From an uncultured Eubacteriales bacterium (GTDB lineage: Bacteria > Bacillota > Clostridia > Peptostreptococcales > Anaerovoracaceae): a stretch of 5,946 nucleotides of DNA. The position numbers and the translations under genes were made by a program. Positions within the stretch are counted from its first letter, which is position 1. Each line of letters starts with the position of its first letter. A model generated the notes under the pieces. The model was not told the DNA's origin, made no database searches, and was given only the letters and a program-made list of their open reading frames with translations. This document shows, piece after piece, positions 1 through 5,946 of the stretch. The stretch covers positions 1-5,946 of the forward strand of contig USBT01000056.1 of the NCBI GenBank assembly GCA_900553025.1. Reading direction: 5' to 3'.

Positions 1-1207
1 GGTTAGCATTTCCACTATTCAAATATAGTGCACCACCTTGATTAGCTACTTTATTTTTAATGAATTTTACATTAGATAAATCAATATCTTTTCCTGCAAA
101 AACCGCTCCAGCCCAGTTTGATTGGTTATTCTCAAAGTTAGTATCTGAAATTGTAATTTTGTTTCCAGAATATATTGCACCCCCTGTGCTTGCTTGATTA
201 TTTTTAAAGGTTGCATTTTTTATAGTTGCATCTGCTCTTGAACCCGCTATAATAGCTCCGCCCGTTTTCTTCGCAACATTATTCTCGAAAACACCACCTG
301 TAATATTTAGTTTTCCGTACGTAGCTATTGCTCCACCATCACTTTTATTTGATTTGTTGTTAATAAAGCTTCCACCACTAATATTAAGATTAGTTCCATG
401 ATAAGCTTGAATAACCCCCCCCTGTTGGTTTGAAGTATTATTTTGTATAACAGCACCAGCTAGAATATTTAATGTGCCTCCTGTCATATAGATTGGGGGA
501 CCATCAAATTTAGGAGAATCTATGAAGTTTTGAACTACTGTATCCTTTCCTATTGTAATCTTGCCATTATTTGAGATGAAAAAACATTGACCATCATTAT
601 TTCCATCTAGCGTAATATTATCTACAGTTAATTCCGCATTCGTCTGAATTGCAATGTAGTCTTCTTCGCCCTCCCTTGTTAACTTGAAATGTCCACCATT
701 TTTCGATGTAAGTCTTATCTTATTATTGCTTCTATATGTAGAGTGATCTGTTTTTGGAATTATTACATCTCTATTAACATATATTGTATAAAGACTGTCC
801 ACATCGTTTATATCCATGGCGCTTACAGTTTCACTAAACTTATCATAGTCATTTATCTTTGTTTCTACTCCTCCTGAGGTCTTTGTTAAAGTGAAATTCT
901 TGTTAGCAGGATTTTGAGTTAATTCAGGTGGTGTATTTTTTAGACCTGAAGTTGGTTTTGCTATATCTGTCTTACTAACAGAATTTATCTGACTATCACC
1001 TGTTGGTAATTCCTTACTTTCTTCTTTAAATTCTGAAGTCGTTTTTAAATTCTCATCGATATTCTCATCGTTTACATTTTCTTGTAAACTCGTCATACTG
1101 TCTGCTGCCTCGTTAGAATTTAGCAGCTCATCTGCCATAACATTAATAGGAAATGTAAACATTCCAATAATTGTAATGGATAGAATGATTACTTTTAGCT
1201 TCTTCAT
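1..1207 (-). CDS. Secreted beta-helix adhesin-like surface protein with Pmp-type repeats (3' end outside window)
   Basis: The frame is open from ATG at 1207-1205 to the window edge: 402 codons, no stop, so the C-terminus and any wall anchor are not visible. The start is preceded by AAGGAG at 1219-1224. Residues 1-25 look like a signal peptide (MKKLK, hydrophobic core, VMA before DE). Residues 26-100 are a polar, acidic linker containing a small NDEN/IDEN duplication. Residues 140-205 form an entry segment (TIYV ... ITLDGN) laid out like that of the neighbouring surface protein. From about 245 onward come repeats of the chlamydial-Pmp type: FxxN at F281, F307, F334, F358 and F382, alternating with GGA/GGV/AGA at 263, 291, 316, 342, 366 and 391, about 25 residues apart. 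This pattern is known for right-handed parallel beta-helices; in Gram-positives such proteins are usually secreted or wall-attached. Adhesion is inferred; no ligand can be named. A G8 tract encodes Gln262-Val265. The gene looks AT-rich compared with pnp. Confidence 0.9.
   Translation of the reverse strand, partial: MKKLKVIILSITIIGMFTFPINVMADELLNSNEAADSMTSLQENVNDENIDENLKTTSEFKEESKELPTGDSQINSVSKTDIAKPTSGLKNTPPELTQNPANKNFTLTKTSGGVETKINDYDKFSETVSAMDINDVDSLYTIYVNRDVIIPKTDHSTYRSNNKIRLTSKNGGHFKLTREGEEDYIAIQTNAELTVDNITLDGNNDGQCFFISNNGKITIGKDTVVQNFIDSPKFDGPPIYMTGGTLNILAGAVIQNNTSNQQGGVIQAYHGTNLNISGGSFINNKSNKSDGGAIATYGKLNITGGVFENNVAKKTGGAIIAGSRADATIKNATFKNNQASTGGAIYSGNKITISDTNFENNQSNWAGAVFAGKDIDLSNVKFIKNKVANQGGALYLNSGNAN
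415..422 (-). repeat. G8 homopolymer (C8 on plus strand) inside the adhesin repeat region
   Basis: Eight uninterrupted C on the plus strand read as G8 on the coding strand. They span the codons CAG GGG GGG GTT (residues 262-265) at a GG[AV]I position of the beta-helix repeats. The present length keeps the reading frame. With nine G the frame reaches TAA about a dozen codons later; with seven G it reaches TAG about 30 codons later. Homopolymeric G/C tracts of this size in surface-protein genes are known in other bacteria as slippage-prone contingency loci. Variation here is inferred, not seen. Confidence 0.6.
1049..1072. repeat. Two tandem copies of a 12-bp unit in the acidic linker
   Basis: Positions 1049-1060 and 1061-1072 are adjacent copies of the unit ATTCTCATCGAT, differing at one base. 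The unit is a multiple of three, so copy-number change would lengthen or shorten the acidic linker (NDEN IDEN) of the second surface protein without breaking the frame. It is probably a simple local duplication. Confidence 0.6.
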
Positions 1208-1218
1208 CTTTAATTCTA

Positions 1219-1224
1219 CTCCTT
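1219..1224 (-). promoter_or_regulatory. Ribosome binding site of the second surface-protein gene
   Basis: The coding strand reads AAGGAG here, 11 bases before the ATG at 1207. The spacing is slightly long but usable. Because the next codons give a clear signal peptide, this supports the chosen start of a gene whose other end lies outside the window. Confidence 0.75.
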
Positions 1225-1315
1225 AATTAATAGTTCGTGCATAATTCTTTAAAGATAAATTAATAAGTTAAAAATCCTTAATTACTTTGCACATATAACT
1301 CTTTTATATATTTTC

Positions 1316-1321
1316 ATTATA
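1316..1321 (-). promoter_or_regulatory. Extended -10 promoter candidate for the second surface-protein gene
   Basis: The coding strand reads TGATATAAT, a perfect TATAAT preceded by TGn, which is the extended -10 motif of vegetative sigma factors. At 16-18 bases upstream there is only AT-rich sequence with no good TTGACA, as is common for extended -10 promoters. It lies just downstream of the terminator hairpin and about 110 bases from the start codon, predicting a leader of roughly 100 nt. The surrounding DNA is very AT-rich, so a chance match is possible. Confidence 0.5.
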
Positions 1322-1365
1322 TCATGAAATAATCTAAATATATACATCTATATGGATTTGTATAT

Positions 1366-1449
1366 AAAAAATAACCACCCTTTCGTGAACTGAGTCCCAA
1401 AAGTTGGTTTATTAGCTCAACTTTTGGGGCTCTCCACATCGAGTGGTTA
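1366..1449 (-). terminator. Intrinsic terminator after the first surface-protein gene, with an unusually long nested hairpin
   Basis: It begins about 20 bases after the stop codon at 1471. Outer arms 1441-1449 (coding strand TAACCACTC) and 1372-1380 (GGGTGGTTA) pair over 9 positions with one G-U. Inside, 1418-1432 and 1392-1406 pair over 15 positions with one mismatch (C/A), enclosing an 11-base loop (1407-1417); an extra GTG/CAC pairing lies between the two stems. Six T (1366-1371, coding strand) follow directly. No comparable T-run follows on the plus strand, so termination acts on minus-strand transcripts. The two-part stem is longer than a terminator needs and may be a terminator whose loop holds a palindromic repeat. 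Confidence 0.8.
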
Positions 1450-1470
1450 CTTAAAAATATACTAATTAAT

Positions 1471-3618
1471 TTATAGTTTTTGTTTCTTGCGCAAGGTATA
1501 TGCTGTCAAAATTGAAGCTGTGATTAGCATAATCAACGGGATACCCATGCTGTTTTGATCTGATGTGTTTGGTTTAGATGGTTTAGAAGGTACAGATGGT
1601 ACAGGCGGTTTTTCTGGTGGTGCATACTTATTTGTAACAGTAAAGCCTTCATTCTGATCGCCTGTTATCTCAGCAGTATAACCTTTAACTTCTTTTTCTT
1701 TAATATCATATATATAATATTCACCGTTTTTATCAAACTTAGGTATATTCGAAAAAGTCAGTTTCCAATTTCCGTCTTTATCTGGACTAATTGTTTCCAT
1801 TCCGATATATTCCTTATCCAGAGAATCTACATGCTTACTACGGTATAACTCAATGGTAATGGACTTCGGAATAGACTTCATATCTACATCCTTCCATTTC
1901 TTAGTTACCGATATTTCAGTCGTGTCTGGCGTCCCTATATTAATATCACCATTAGAACCTATTCCGCCACCTCTTGTTGCGGATGTATTGCCACTAATAA
2001 TTACCTTACCTAATTCGAATGCAGTATTGTCAGCTATTTCATCCGTATTAAGTGCTAGCTCAGCATCCTCTGCTAATAAACCTTTAAGCACATTCAGCGG
2101 AACTTCTTTTCCATCATTAGCATATCTCCAGTGATATGGTTTCCCGCCTAACATTGAATTTGAGATAGTATATTCTGGTCTCCCGCTATGAATTCCGTAT
2201 TTACTTTTTGCTAGGAAATACAGATCTCTTCCTCCATTGCCTTCATTTTCACAAATAGCTGCTCCGTCCGTTAAATAAATATGTGTATTCGTTGTAGGGC
2301 AAGCTGCAAGTCCACCACCATTTAAAGCTGCTTTATTGTTTCTAATAATAGCATTCGTCAAATTCAGTTGACCATTTTGAAGACCTTCGTATTTTTTGCT
2401 ATAACCGTTTACGTAGATTCCTCCTCCTCCAAATGCCATAGGTCCTTTACCTTTTCCTGTCATTTGGTTGTTGATGATTTGTCCACCTGAAATATCTGCT
2501 GATCCAACATTGCCAATTAATCCAGCTTGAATGAATATTCCACCACCGCCACAGTCAGCAGAATTTTCATTAACTATTCCACCTGTCATAATGAGTTTGC
2601 TTGGTGAATTTCCTGCATTAAATGTTCCTACAGCAATCCCTCCACCTGCATAACCAGCTTTATTATTAGTTATAGCAGCATCCTTTTCAATAGTAACATT
2701 GCTGCCAACACTAGATTGTTCATATATGCAAATTCCGCCACCACATCCACTTGGTTGACCATCCGAATCAACGGAATAGAAAGCAATGTTATTTTTGATT
2801 TCTCCTGAGGAAATAGTAGCTTGTGCTGAAGTAAAATAAATTCCTCCACCTGATCTTGCCTTATTATTTTGTATAACGCCTCCATTCATTTTAAAGCTTC
2901 CTGTAGCCTCAATTCCTCCGCCTTGTCCAATTGAGAAGTTTGGAGATTTAGAATAATTGTTTTGAATTAGAGTTCCATTTTCTATTGTAACATTACCTTT
3001 GGCATAAATTAGAGAGTATACTGAATTTGCTGTCACATTCTCCTGATTACCATCAATTATGACATCTTTAAAAGTTGCATCTTTCGCAACAAAAAGATAT
3101 CCTCCGAACTCAGGTGCTCTCTTTATAATAGCCTTGGTACCAGCAAGAGAAATCTCACCAGTAACATTAACTTTTCCCGTCACATAGATTGTAGTAATCT
3201 TTTGATTTTGTGATGCAATTTCCTTTGCTTTTGAAAAACTTTTGACTGCGTTTTCCTTGCTTGTACCATCTTTGCTATCATCTCCCTTTTGCCCATCGAG
3301 ATAAATAACAGTGATATCCGTATTTGCAGGTTGTCTGCTCATACCCATTACAGGTTTGGTCGATAAATCTTCATTCTCAACCTTATCGCCTTCATCGTTG
3401 CCGTTATTTTCTTCATCAATTTTAGTTTGAGAAGAATCTTCGCTTTGCGATTCTGCCTCGATTGTAGATTCCGTATCCACCTTTTCACTTTCTGAAAGTT
3501 CAGAAGATGATGCGTTAGAATTATCATCAGCTTTTACAGACATTGTTACCGAGTCTGACATCATTCCACATATAATCATTGTGAGAGCCAAAACAATTGG
3601 TAGAAATTTACTTTTCAT
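1471..3618 (-). CDS. Cell-wall-anchored beta-helix surface protein with Cna-B domain
   Basis: This is a complete 715-residue secreted protein. ATG at 3618 is preferred because AAGGAGG (3627-3633) lies 8 bases upstream and a signal peptide follows at once (residues 1-30, VKA before DD). The frame extends upstream to TTG at 3648, but that would put the ribosome binding site inside the gene. Residues 31-95 are an acidic Ser/Glu-rich linker. Residues 104-190 carry an entry segment (IYLDG, TIYV, VIIDGN) typical of right-handed beta-helix surface proteins. GGG[IL] turns recur at about 233, 257, 293, 325, 357, 397, 434 and 550, with NN-containing strands between. A Cna-B-like domain spans about 565-665 (VTKKWKD to VTNKY); Lys573/574, Glu641 and Asn663 are candidates for its internal isopeptide bond. 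A proline-rich linker (667-683), PNTSD motif, hydrophobic helix (about 692-708) and RKKQKL tail form a sortase-type anchor. The role is probably adhesion or host/biofilm contact; the ligand is unknown. It lies 103 bases after pnp without a visible terminator between. Confidence 0.9.
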   Translation of the reverse strand: MKSKFLPIVLALTMIICGMMSDSVTMSVKADDNSNASSSELSESEKVDTESTIEAESQSEDSSQTKIDEENNGNDEGDKVENEDLSTKPVMGMSRQPANTDITVIYLDGQKGDDSKDGTSKENAVKSFSKAKEIASQNQKITTIYVTGKVNVTGEISLAGTKAIIKRAPEFGGYLFVAKDATFKDVIIDGNQENVTANSVYSLIYAKGNVTIENGTLIQNNYSKSPNFSIGQGGGIEATGSFKMNGGVIQNNKARSGGGIYFTSAQATISSGEIKNNIAFYSVDSDGQPSGCGGGICIYEQSSVGSNVTIEKDAAITNNKAGYAGGGIAVGTFNAGNSPSKLIMTGGIVNENSADCGGGGIFIQAGLIGNVGSADISGGQIINNQMTGKGKGPMAFGGGGIYVNGYSKKYEGLQNGQLNLTNAIIRNNKAALNGGGLAACPTTNTHIYLTDGAAICENEGNGGRDLYFLAKSKYGIHSGRPEYTISNSMLGGKPYHWRYANDGKEVPLNVLKGLLAEDAELALNTDEIADNTAFELGKVIISGNTSATRGGGIGSNGDINIGTPDTTEISVTKKWKDVDMKSIPKSITIELYRSKHVDSLDKEYIGMETISPDKDGNWKLTFSNIPKFDKNGEYYIYDIKEKEVKGYTAEITGDQNEGFTVTNKYAPPEKPPVPSVPSKPSKPNTSDQNSMGIPLIMLITASILTAYTLRKKQKL

Positions 3619-3626
3619 AAAATTAC

Positions 3627-3633
3627 CCTCCTT
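3627..3633 (-). promoter_or_regulatory. Ribosome binding site that decides the start of the first surface-protein gene
   Basis: The coding strand reads AAGGAGG, 8 bases before ATG at 3618, an optimal Firmicutes Shine-Dalgarno and spacing. It lies inside the alternative extension starting at TTG 3648, which would add ten residues (MVIIPKEGNF) before the signal peptide. This argues strongly for the shorter 715-residue product. Confidence 0.85.
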
Positions 3634-3670
3634 CGGAATAATTACCAAACTTATAAAAGCCCAGTTTTTT

Positions 3671-3697
3671 CTTATATTTTAATACTAATGTCATCAA
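3671..3697 (-). promoter_or_regulatory. Weak promoter candidate between pnp and the first surface-protein gene
   Basis: On the coding strand TTGATG (3692-3697) and TATAAG (3671-3676) resemble -35 and -10 boxes, but the spacer is only 15 bases. The 103-base gap has no hairpin followed by a T-run, so read-through from pnp is an alternative source of transcription. The evidence is thin. Confidence 0.25.
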
Positions 3698-3721
3698 AGG
3701 TGGTAGATATTAATAGAAATA

Positions 3722-5845
3722 CTAATCCAATTTCGTCCTTACAAGATTAATCCTGTTCTGACTGTCAATTTCGGTAACCTTAACCTCAACCTCATCGCCA
3801 ATGTTCATTACATCCTCAACCTTGTCGATTCTCCTCTTAGCCATCTTAGAAATGTGCAAGAGTCCCTCTTTCCCAGGCAAAATTTCAATAAAAGCACCAA
3901 AGCTCATTATCCTCATAACCTTGCCCATGTATATCTCGCCAACCTCTACGTCCTTTGTTAAGAACTCAATCTGAGCCTTAGCAGCGTCAGCACCTTCCTG
4001 TGAAGCGGAGTAAATCATGATTAGCCCTGGATCTTCCTCAGAAATATCGATCTTCGCGCCGGTTTCCTCAACTATTTTGTTGATGGTCTTTCCGCCTGGT
4101 CCTATTACAAGCCTAATCTTGTCAGGGTCGATTCTCATGCTGACATATCTAGGAGCATATTTTGACAGCTCTGGACGTGGCTCTGAAATTTCCTCAAAGA
4201 TTTTGTCCATAATATACATTCTGCCTTCCCTTGCCTGTTCAAGCGCTTCTTCAAGGATTTCTCTTGAAAGCCCATGCACCTTGATGTCCATCTGGATAGC
4301 CGTGATGCCGTCCTTTGTGCCAGTAACCTTAAAGTCCATGTCGCCGAGGAAGTCTTCCATTCCCTGTATGTCGCTTAAGATTGCCATCTTGCTCGTTCCG
4401 TCTTCTTCAACACGCTCAATCAGACCCATCGCAATGCCTGAAACAGGCTTCTTGATTGGAACACCAGCATCCATAAGTGCCATAGTCGAACCGCAGGTCG
4501 AAGCCATCGAGGATGAACCATTTGATTCCAAAACATCTGAAACAACTCTGATAGCATATGGGAATTCTTCTACACTCGGAAGAACAGGCAAAAGAGCTCT
4601 CTCTGCAAGTGCACCGTGTCCGATTTCACGTCTACCTGGGCTTCTTGAAGGTCTAGCCTCACCTACTGAATAAGCAGGGAAATTATAGTGGTGCATATAT
4701 CTTTTTTCAGTCTGCTCTGTAATGCCATCTATAATCTGTGCTTCACTTACAGGTGCAAGCGCGCATGCTGATAAAACCTGTGTCTGTCCTCTTGTGAAAA
4801 GTCCGCTTCCGTGTGCCCTAGGCAAAAGTCCAGTCTCGCACCAGATCGGTCTGATTTCTTTGAGTGCCCTGTGGTCCGGTCTAACACCCTCATCCAAGAT
4901 CATATTTCTAACTTTTGTCTTTTTAACTGTGTAGAGTGCATCGGAAATTAATTTAGCATTTTCCTCATACTCTTCCTCTGTCATTTTCTCAACAAAATAT
5001 TCATGTGTCAGAGATTCCACTTCGTCTAGGGCATTTTCTCTGTCCTTTTTGTCCTTGATTCTGATAGCTGCGTCGAATTTTTCTTCTGCGAACGCCTTGA
5101 CATCTTCCTCAATTTCCACTGGTACAACTGGCGGCTCAAACGGCTGTTTTGTTACACCGACCTCAGCGACTATCGCATCTATAAATTCTACTATTTTCTT
5201 TATTTCCTCATGGGCGAACATAATCGCATCGAGCATTGTCTTTTCAGAAACTTCATCTGCTCCAGCCTCAACCATCATGATTGCTTCTTTTGTTCCAGAA
5301 ACAGTGAGATTCATCTTTGAAGCTTCTCTCTGCGCGAGTGTTGGATTTATCACAAATCTGTCGTCGACAAGTCCAACCTGTACGGATGCTGTCGGACCGT
5401 CCCATGGGATATCCGAGGTTGCAAGCGCAACTGACGAACCAATCATCGCCATAATTTCTGTAGGGCAATCAGGGTCTACTGACATTACTGTTGCAACCAC
5501 AACGACATCATTTCTATAGCCTTTTGGAAAAAGCGGTCTGAGCGGTCTGTCCATAAGTCTTGAGCTCAAAATCGCGTGTTCGCTCGGTCTACCCTCTCTC
5601 TTTAAAAATCCACCCGGAATCTTGCCGGCTGAATACATCTTCTCTTCGTAATCACAGCTTAGCGGGAAAAAATCAATGTCAGGTCTAGGTTCCTTTGAAG
5701 CTGTCGCTGTAACACTTACAACTGACTCTCCGTATTTTACCCAGCACTGACCGTTTGCCTGTCTTGCAACCTTGCCAATTTCAAGTTCCATTAGCCTTCC
5801 GCCAACTGCGGTCTTAAATGACCTATAATCTTCTATTCTTGCCAT
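3722..5845 (-). CDS. pnp: Polyribonucleotide nucleotidyltransferase (polynucleotide phosphorylase, PNPase)
   Basis: PNPase degrades RNA 3' to 5' using phosphate and releases nucleoside diphosphates; it acts in the cytoplasm in mRNA decay and quality control and in its family forms a ring-shaped trimer. The 707 residues match the usual length and domain order. An N-terminal RNase PH-like domain (about 10-145) has FFPLSCDYEEKMYSAGKIPGGF and GRPSE. A helical linker domain spans about 240-315. The second, catalytic RNase PH domain (about 320-555) carries SRSPGRREIGHG (400-411), SNGSSSMA (441-448) and SDIQGMEDFLGDMD (491-504); Asp498 and Asp504 align with the catalytic aspartates of E. coli PNPase (D486, D492). 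A KH domain (about 565-625) has its GPGG loop at 582-585, and an S1 RNA-binding domain (about 633-704) ends the protein. ATG at 5845 follows AGGAAGGAG and begins the conserved N-terminus. No key residue is missing. In most Firmicutes rpsO lies upstream; it is not in the 101 bases visible here. Confidence 0.99.
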   Translation of the reverse strand: MARIEDYRSFKTAVGGRLMELEIGKVARQANGQCWVKYGESVVSVTATASKEPRPDIDFFPLSCDYEEKMYSAGKIPGGFLKREGRPSEHAILSSRLMDRPLRPLFPKGYRNDVVVVATVMSVDPDCPTEIMAMIGSSVALATSDIPWDGPTASVQVGLVDDRFVINPTLAQREASKMNLTVSGTKEAIMMVEAGADEVSEKTMLDAIMFAHEEIKKIVEFIDAIVAEVGVTKQPFEPPVVPVEIEEDVKAFAEEKFDAAIRIKDKKDRENALDEVESLTHEYFVEKMTEEEYEENAKLISDALYTVKKTKVRNMILDEGVRPDHRALKEIRPIWCETGLLPRAHGSGLFTRGQTQVLSACALAPVSEAQIIDGITEQTEKRYMHHYNFPAYSVGEARPSRSPGRREIGHGALAERALLPVLPSVEEFPYAIRVVSDVLESNGSSSMASTCGSTMALMDAGVPIKKPVSGIAMGLIERVEEDGTSKMAILSDIQGMEDFLGDMDFKVTGTKDGITAIQMDIKVHGLSREILEEALEQAREGRMYIMDKIFEEISEPRPELSKYAPRYVSMRIDPDKIRLVIGPGGKTINKIVEETGAKIDISEEDPGLIMIYSASQEGADAAKAQIEFLTKDVEVGEIYMGKVMRIMSFGAFIEILPGKEGLLHISKMAKRRIDKVEDVMNIGDEVEVKVTEIDSQNRINLVRTKLD

Positions 5846-5847
5846 GT

Positions 5848-5870
5848 ATAAACAACTCCTTCCTGTTTAT
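5848..5870 (-). promoter_or_regulatory. pnp ribosome binding site in the loop of an inverted repeat
   Basis: On the coding strand, ATAAACA (5864-5870) and TGTTTAT (5848-5854) are perfect 7-base inverted arms around a 9-base loop, GGAAGGAGT, containing the Shine-Dalgarno. The hairpin ends two bases before the ATG. The arms are AU-rich, so the structure would be marginally stable. It could present or tune the ribosome binding site; pnp autoregulation through its leader is known in E. coli by a different structure. The regulatory role here is inference. Confidence 0.45.
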
Positions 5871-5921
5871 GCTTCTCTCTTAAATGGCTTTTAATTATGC
5901 AACAAAACATTCGAATTCCAT

Positions 5922-5927
5922 AGTATA
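5922..5927 (-). promoter_or_regulatory. Possible -10 box upstream of pnp
   Basis: TATACT on the coding strand matches the vegetative -10 consensus at 5 of 6 positions, about 77 bases before the pnp start. A -35 box at normal spacing would fall at or beyond the window edge, so it cannot be judged. Transcription may also enter from an upstream gene outside the window. Confidence 0.3.
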
Positions 5928-5946
5928 AATAATATAATTGCTATGA

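Larger units (their letters stand above)
1208..1470 (-). other. Intergenic region between the two surface-protein genes
   Basis: The region holds the terminator of the upstream gene, the extended -10 candidate and the ribosome binding site, listed separately. The rest is very AT-rich. In the presumed leader, 1288-1292 with 1280-1284 can pair with 1237-1246 (GTGCA ... TAATT against AATTATGCAC, with a 3-base bulge), a weak stem that may be chance. No plausible small gene or RNA gene is visible on either strand. Confidence 0.5.

Noticed and set aside
689..877. 62-codon open frame on the plus strand
   Set aside because: It is antisense to the linker and entry segment of the second surface protein; its Ile/Tyr/Cys-rich composition reflects AT-rich complement, and the minus frame is clearly coding.
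1208..1470. Possible insertion sequence or small RNA gene
   Set aside because: There is no transposase fragment and no tRNA-like or known RNA fold; the hairpin is sufficiently explained as a terminator, with an element origin left as a hypothesis.
1853..2134. 93-codon open frame on the plus strand
   Set aside because: It lies opposite the Cna-B and last beta-helix segments of the first surface protein, whose domains are recognisable; no independent support.
2670..2885. 71-codon alternate frame on the minus strand
   Set aside because: It overlaps the GGG-turn repeats of the real protein in another frame and has no features of its own.
1969..3000. Recurring Gly-codon patches (CCTCCACC-like on the plus strand) that look like dispersed DNA repeats or Shine-Dalgarno-like sites
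   Set aside because: They are explained by the protein-level GGG[IL] turns of the beta-helix; spacing is irregular and the DNA between is not repeated, so they are neither a CRISPR array nor a regulatory repeat.
4017..4673. 218-codon open frame on the plus strand
   Set aside because: It lies wholly opposite pnp, is Ser/Pro/Ile-rich in the way antisense shadows are, and has no protein-family signature or ribosome binding site context.
5049..5519. 156-codon open frame on the plus strand
   Set aside because: It is antisense to the conserved N-terminal half of pnp with low-complexity Ser/Thr/Ala composition; a shadow of the real gene.
5846..5946. 3' end of rpsO upstream of pnp
   Set aside because: rpsO commonly precedes pnp, but no frame here ends with a recognisable ribosomal protein S15 C-terminus.

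Overview
The window reads as a low-to-moderate-GC Gram-positive (Firmicutes/Bacillota) chromosome fragment, most likely from an anaerobic Clostridia-type commensal. The reasons are strong AGGAGG-type ribosome binding sites, a typical Firmicutes PNPase, and Gram-positive surface proteins with signal peptides, a Cna-B domain and a sortase-type C-terminal anchor. Genus or species cannot be read from the sequence alone. All three genes lie on the minus strand, so transcription runs from high to low coordinates.

Layout in the direction of transcription: 5946-5846 is the pnp leader, with a possible -10 box and a small inverted repeat that places the Shine-Dalgarno in its loop. 5845-3722 is pnp (polynucleotide phosphorylase, 707 aa, complete). 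3721-3619 is a short gap with no recognisable terminator. 3618-1471 is a complete cell-wall-anchored beta-helix surface protein (715 aa from the preferred ATG). 1470-1208 holds a long nested hairpin ending in a T-run (terminator) and then an AT-rich leader with an extended -10 promoter. 1207-1 is the 5' part (402 codons, open to the window edge) of a second beta-helix surface protein, with classical FxxN / GGA[ILV] repeats.

The two surface proteins share one plan: signal peptide, acidic Ser/Glu/Asp/Asn-rich linker, a 'TIYV...LDGN/IDGN' entry segment, then a right-handed beta-helix. They form a tandem pair of distantly related adhesin-like genes beside a housekeeping RNA-decay gene. The first adhesin gene looks more AT-rich than pnp by eye. 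The most notable observation is an uninterrupted run of eight G residues (coding strand) inside the repeat region of the second adhesin gene. A one-base slip in either direction leads quickly to a stop codon, so this is a candidate phase-variation tract. Nothing in the window supports a defence system, CRISPR array, RNA gene or intact transposon.
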